A stretch of 7,502 bases of DNA, from the NCBI GenBank assembly GCA_031278145.1, contig JAITLA010000084.1, positions 1 to 7,502 on the forward strand, written 5' to 3'. The notes beneath the pieces are model-generated. The model saw only the letters and a list, made by a program, of their open reading frames with translations, was not told where the DNA came from and made no database searches. Origin of the DNA: Eubacteriales Family XIII. Incertae Sedis bacterium (GTDB lineage Bacteria; Bacillota_A; Clostridia; Peptostreptococcales; Anaerovoracaceae). Made by a program: the position numbers and the translations under genes. Shown here in pieces: positions 4,902 through 7,502 of the stretch; positions within the stretch are counted from its first letter, which is position 1, and the number at the start of each line of letters is the position of its first letter.

Positions 4902-6083
4902 TTACCTCTCCACGACCAATGCCGTGCCCTGCCCGCCGCCGATGCACAGCGTGGCGAGGCCGTACTTGGAATTTCTCTTCTGCATCTCATAGAGCAGCGT
5001 GATCAGGATGCGCGCGCCGGAGGCGCCGATGGGATGTCCGAGCGCGATGGCGCCGCCGTTCACGTTGAGCTTTTCGAGGTCGAAGCCGAGGTCCTTGCCG
5101 ACGGCGACGCACTGCGTCGCAAAGGCTTCGTTGGCCTCGATCAGATCCAGATCCTTGATCGCGATCCCGGCCTTCTTCAGGGCCTTCCGCGTGGCCTCTA
5201 TCGGTCCGATGCCCATGATGGCCGGCTCGACGCCCGCCGATCCGTAGCCGATGATCTTCGCGAGCGGCTTGAGGCCGAGCGACGCCGCCTTCTCCGCGGA
5301 CATGACCACGAGGGCGGCCGCGCTGTCGTTGATGCCGGAGGCATTGGCGGCCGTAACGATGCCGCCGTCCGGCTTGAAGGCCGGCTTCAGCTTGCCGATG
5401 CTCTCCGGCGTGACGCCGTCCTTGGGATATTCATCCGTGTCGAAGACCTTGGGATCGCCCTTCTTCTGCGGTATCTCCACGGAAACGATCTCGTCCTTGA
5501 ACCTGCCGGCCTTGATGGCCGCGATTGCCTTCTGCTGCGATTTCGCCGCGAAGGCGTCTATCTCCTCCCGCGTGAGGCCCCATTTTTCGGCCACGTTCTC
5601 GGCCGTGATACCCATGTGATATTTGTGGAAGGCGTCGGTGAGCCCGTCATGCACCATGAGGTCCACGAGCTTCGTATCGCCCATTCTCGCGCCCCAGCGC
5701 GCGGAGGGGGCGATGTAGCCGGACGCGCTCATGTTCTCCGTGCCGCCCGCCACGATGATATCCGCGTCGTCGGCCTTGATGATCTGCGCCGCCACGGATA
5801 CGGTGCGAAGCCCCGAACCGCAGACCTTGTTCAGCGTCCACGAGGGCACCTCGACGGGGATGCCCGCCGCGATGGAAGCCTGCCGCGCGACATTCTGCCC
5901 GAGGCCGCCCTGCAGCACGTTGCCGAAGATCACCTCGTCCACGGAAGCCGGATCGACGCCCGCGCGTTTCAAGGCTTCCTTGATGACGAGGCCGCCCAGC
6001 TTTGCCGCGGGAACATCCTTCAGGGAACCGCCGAAGCTGCCGATGGGCGTCCTCGCCGCGCTTACGATTACAACATCTTTCAT
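4902..6083 (-). CDS. thlA: Acetyl-CoA C-acetyltransferase (thiolase, ThlA/AtoB type)
   Basis: This enzyme condenses two acetyl-CoA to acetoacetyl-CoA (reversibly), the entry to butyrate and other C4 products in anaerobes. The 393-residue length is typical of biosynthetic thiolases. Catalytic features are complete: nucleophile Cys88 in NKVCGSGL (85-92), NEAF at 318-321, His350 in [16 protein letters not shown] (343-358), and Cys380 in [11 protein letters not shown] (380-390). The N-terminus [18 protein letters not shown] is canonical. A consensus AAAGGAGG at 6093-6100 supports ATG 6083. The gene has its own promoter and a Rex-like operator directly upstream, as expected for a fermentation gene sensing NADH/NAD+. 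None of the usual partners (hbd, crt, bcd, etfAB) is in this window, so they must lie elsewhere if present. Downstream comes a GC hairpin, then the paaK-ACT-ECF-glycosyltransferase cluster. A role in degradation of longer 3-ketoacyl-CoA is less likely given the close match to ThlA-type enzymes. Confidence 0.95.
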   Translation of the reverse strand: MKDVVIVSAARTPIGSFGGSLKDVPAAKLGGLVIKEALKRAGVDPASVDEVIFGNVLQGGLGQNVARQASIAAGIPVEVPSWTLNKVCGSGLRTVSVAAQIIKADDADIIVAGGTENMSASGYIAPSARWGARMGDTKLVDLMVHDGLTDAFHKYHMGITAENVAEKWGLTREEIDAFAAKSQQKAIAAIKAGRFKDEIVSVEIPQKKGDPKVFDTDEYPKDGVTPESIGKLKPAFKPDGGIVTAANASGINDSAAALVVMSAEKAASLGLKPLAKIIGYGSAGVEPAIMGIGPIEATRKALKKAGIAIKDLDLIEANEAFATQCVAVGKDLGFDLEKLNVNGGAIALGHPIGASGARILITLLYEMQKRNSKYGLATLCIGGGQGTALVVER

Positions 6084-6092
6084 AATTCAGTA

Positions 6093-6100
6093 CCTCCTTT
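6093..6100 (-). promoter_or_regulatory. Ribosome binding site of the thiolase gene
   Basis: On the minus strand AAAGGAGG sits 9 nt before ATG 6083. Its upstream end overlaps the last two bases of the Rex-like palindrome, so a bound repressor would cover the start of the leader. Confidence 0.85.
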
Positions 6101-6116
6101 GTTAATACTATAACAA
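6099..6116. promoter_or_regulatory. Rex-like operator (redox-responsive) in the thiolase leader
   Basis: The 18-base palindrome TTGTTA-N6-TAACAA has perfect 6-bp arms (6099-6104 and 6111-6116). Against the clostridial Rex consensus TTGTTAA-N4-TTAACAA it matches 13 of 14 defined positions. It lies between the -10 element (6132-6137) and the ribosome binding site, at roughly +9 to +26, a natural position for a roadblock repressor. Rex releases DNA when NADH is high, and clostridial thlA is among the genes linked to the Rex regulon. The palindrome is seen directly; Rex binding is inferred, and no rex gene is in the window. Confidence 0.65.
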
Positions 6117-6131
6117 TATGATATGTTTCCG

Positions 6132-6159
6132 ATTATAACCGTCTTACGCGGAAAAGCAA
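6132..6159 (-). promoter_or_regulatory. Sigma-A-type promoter of the thiolase gene
   Basis: On the minus strand TTGCTT (6159-6154) and a perfect TATAAT (6137-6132) are separated by 16 bp, placing the transcription start near 6125. It lies in an AT-rich pocket within a 127-nt gap, with a consensus ribosome binding site downstream. It should drive thiolase and possibly the four genes beyond the 4846-4885 hairpin. Confidence 0.7.
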
Positions 6160-6210
6160 CGGACAAGGTGCGCACGGCTGCCATGCCGCCGCGGCCGGTT
6201 ATCACTGCAA

Positions 6211-7170
6211 TTACCGAAATCCGCGGCAACTCTGCGGTTCGATGAAGGTCACCGTGTATTTCTCCACGAGCATCGAGGGCTTGTAGGACAGCTTGGCCTT
6301 GCGCAGGCCGGCTATGCCCATATCCTCCTCGCGGTTGATGCGCTTCACATCCTTCGCGACATGCTTGCAAAACTCGTTGTTGATGGCCTGATAGAGCCCG
6401 CGAAAAGCCGTGTTGGCCTTCTCCACATGCACCGTGACCGTCTTTTTTCCGAGGCGCCCGCCTATGCTCAGGGCCTCGATGCTGCCGTTTATGCGAATGG
6501 CGCCCGTCAGATAGCCGACGATCTCCAAATTGCGAAAAACGTCGTGCATGGCGCGCTCCTCCATCAGAAGCAACTCCTTCTCATGCGTGTCCGACAGGTT
6601 TTTGCGCTCGTTGAAGCGCTTTATAAAGTCCATGGCCTCCTCCGTCATATCGGAGCGCAGGCTCGTGTACTCGTAATCGTAGTGGCTCAGAAAATAATTC
6701 AGGTGGTTCTTCTTGGCGTGATAATCGCGGCCCTTCAGCTCGATCAAATCCTGCGTGTTGTAAACATAGTCAAAATTCGCCCTGTCGGCCTCGATGCGCA
6801 GCTTGCCCGGAAAGGCCTCCGCGATGAAGTCCGTCATATGGAAGGGCACCAGCATGAGCTTGAACGCGCAGCCCTTTTCCTCGAATATCCGCCGTGCGCC
6901 GCAGATCGTTTCCGCAAGTCCCTTGGGCTCGTAGCCGCCCGTCCGCGTCAGCGGCGGAAACATAAAGGGGACATCCATTTCGAGCTCCAGATTGTCGACC
7001 GCCGCGATGCACAGGTAATCGCCGAGGATCTCCCAGCTGAACTTGTTGATGTTGCGCCACATGTACAGCGATGTGAAGGACAGGCCGGAGGCCCTGTATT
7101 CGAAGCTTCCGAGGTATTCCTCCAGCAAAGGCCGGGATTCTATCGTGATTTCGTTTTCGAAGAGCGGCAT
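6211..7170 (-). CDS. DUF2156 / phosphatidylglycerol lysyltransferase C-terminal-domain protein
   Basis: This 319-residue protein resembles the soluble, tandem-GNAT-fold domain at the C-terminus of MprF-type lysyl-phosphatidylglycerol synthases, without the membrane flippase part. Stand-alone versions are common in Firmicutes and lack an assigned reaction. Family-like stretches are FTSLYMWRN (32-40), LKGRDYHAKKNHLNYF (145-160), IKRFNERK (183-190), ALSIGGRLGKKTVTVHVEKA (233-252), GLYQAINNEF (258-267) and NREEDMGIAGLRKAKLSYKP (279-298). No membrane helix or signal peptide is seen, so it should be cytoplasmic. Start ATG 7170 follows the TAG of the upstream hydrolase with no gap and no clear Shine-Dalgarno, implying translation by reinitiation. 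No terminator with a T-run follows the stop at 6211; the next element is the thiolase promoter. An aminoacyl-transfer role is possible from the fold, but the substrate is unknown. Confidence 0.82.
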   Translation of the reverse strand: MPLFENEITIESRPLLEEYLGSFEYRASGLSFTSLYMWRNINKFSWEILGDYLCIAAVDNLELEMDVPFMFPPLTRTGGYEPKGLAETICGARRIFEEKGCAFKLMLVPFHMTDFIAEAFPGKLRIEADRANFDYVYNTQDLIELKGRDYHAKKNHLNYFLSHYDYEYTSLRSDMTEEAMDFIKRFNERKNLSDTHEKELLLMEERAMHDVFRNLEIVGYLTGAIRINGSIEALSIGGRLGKKTVTVHVEKANTAFRGLYQAINNEFCKHVAKDVKRINREEDMGIAGLRKAKLSYKPSMLVEKYTVTFIEPQSCRGFR

Positions 7171-7502
7171 CTATTTCACTAAGCCGGAAATCTGTCTGAA
7201 TCCGCTTTCCCCGGCCCCTTCCAACAATTCAAACAGCGCCGATTCATAGGTCGTTTCCACCGCGCCGGCCGCGTGCATCCTGCGAAAGGCCGCCTCCGCG
7301 TCGTCGCGCCGCCGCGAGGATATGAGGTCCGAAACGAAGAATACGTCGAAGCCCTCCGCCAGGAGATCGAGCACGGTCTGCAGCACGCAGACGTGCGCCT
7401 CCACGCCGCAGACGAGAACGCGCTTCTTGCCGGACGCCTTCAGCCTGCGCATGAATTCGGCTTCGCCCGCCGCGCTGAAGCGCGTCTTTTCCACGGGCGC
7501 GA
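7171..7502 (-). CDS. Isochorismatase-family cysteine hydrolase, 3' part only
   Basis: The frame is open to the window edge, so the gene continues beyond 7502. A GTG at 7494 lies inside the conserved PVEKTRFSA segment and is not a credible start. About 110 C-terminal residues are visible of a family usually near 180-200. The signature KRVLVCGVEAHVCVLQT contains the Cys of the family's Asp-Lys-Cys triad (the one in HVCV). It is followed by GFDVFFVSDLISSR and the AGAVETTYESALFELL helix. This pattern fits the YcaC-like and nicotinamidase-like branch of isochorismatase hydrolases, which cleave C-N or related bonds in small metabolites. The substrate cannot be assigned, and the catalytic Asp lies outside the window. 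The stop TAG 7173-7171 abuts the ATG of the DUF2156 gene, so the pair is an operon. Confidence 0.88.
   Translation of the reverse strand, partial: APVEKTRFSAAGEAEFMRRLKASGKKRVLVCGVEAHVCVLQTVLDLLAEGFDVFFVSDLISSRRRDDAEAAFRRMHAAGAVETTYESALFELLEGAGESGFRQISGLVK

Noticed and set aside
2295..6113. A 1272-codon open frame on the + strand, antisense to five genes
   Set aside because: It lies opposite five well-recognised - strand genes. Its composition is Arg/His/Gly-rich with no recognisable domain, the usual product of GC-biased third positions on the opposite strand.
6165..6210. GC-rich stretch after the DUF2156 stop as an intrinsic terminator
   Set aside because: I could not find a convincing stem longer than a few base pairs, and there is no T-run.

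Overview
The window looks like chromosomal DNA of a GC-rich anaerobic Firmicute, probably a Clostridia or Christensenellales-type gut lineage. This placement is an inference. It rests on a ThlA-type thiolase under what looks like a clostridial Rex operator, a PaaK/ACT gene pair, an ECF S component, a UgtP-like diacylglycerol glucosyltransferase, a DUF2156 protein, and strong AGGAGG-type ribosome binding sites with TATAAT-type promoters. No rRNA, tRNA, CRISPR array or insertion sequence was seen.

Layout. (1) 1-195, + strand: the 3' end of panC (pantothenate biosynthesis). (2) About 196-1040: a conspicuously AT-rich islet with two + strand genes, an unrecognised small protein followed 3 nt later by a VapD-family endoribonuclease. 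They look like a toxin-antitoxin module that arrived by transfer. (3) 1102-6083, - strand, read right to left: thiolase, a phenylacetate-CoA ligase-like enzyme, a tandem-ACT protein, an ECF transporter S component and a diacylglycerol glycosyltransferase. The last four are tightly spaced (12 nt, 36 nt, then a 4-nt overlap). The thiolase is separated from them by 87 nt containing a perfect 12-bp GC hairpin. (4) 6084-6210: a control region with a good sigma-A-type promoter and a Rex-like palindrome just upstream of the thiolase. (5) 6211-7502, - strand: a DUF2156 protein and, abutting it upstream, the 3' part of an isochorismatase-family hydrolase that runs off the right edge.

How the genes may work together. 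Thiolase condenses two acetyl-CoA, the first step of the butyrate/C4 route, and its apparent Rex site would tie it to the NADH/NAD+ ratio. The PaaK-like ligase and the ACT protein form a pair common in anaerobes and probably handle aryl-acetate/aryl-acetyl-CoA metabolism with amino-acid sensing. The ECF S component and the glycolipid enzyme are translationally coupled but not obviously related in function. The most distinctive parts are the VapD islet with its unidentified partner and the Rex-like operator.
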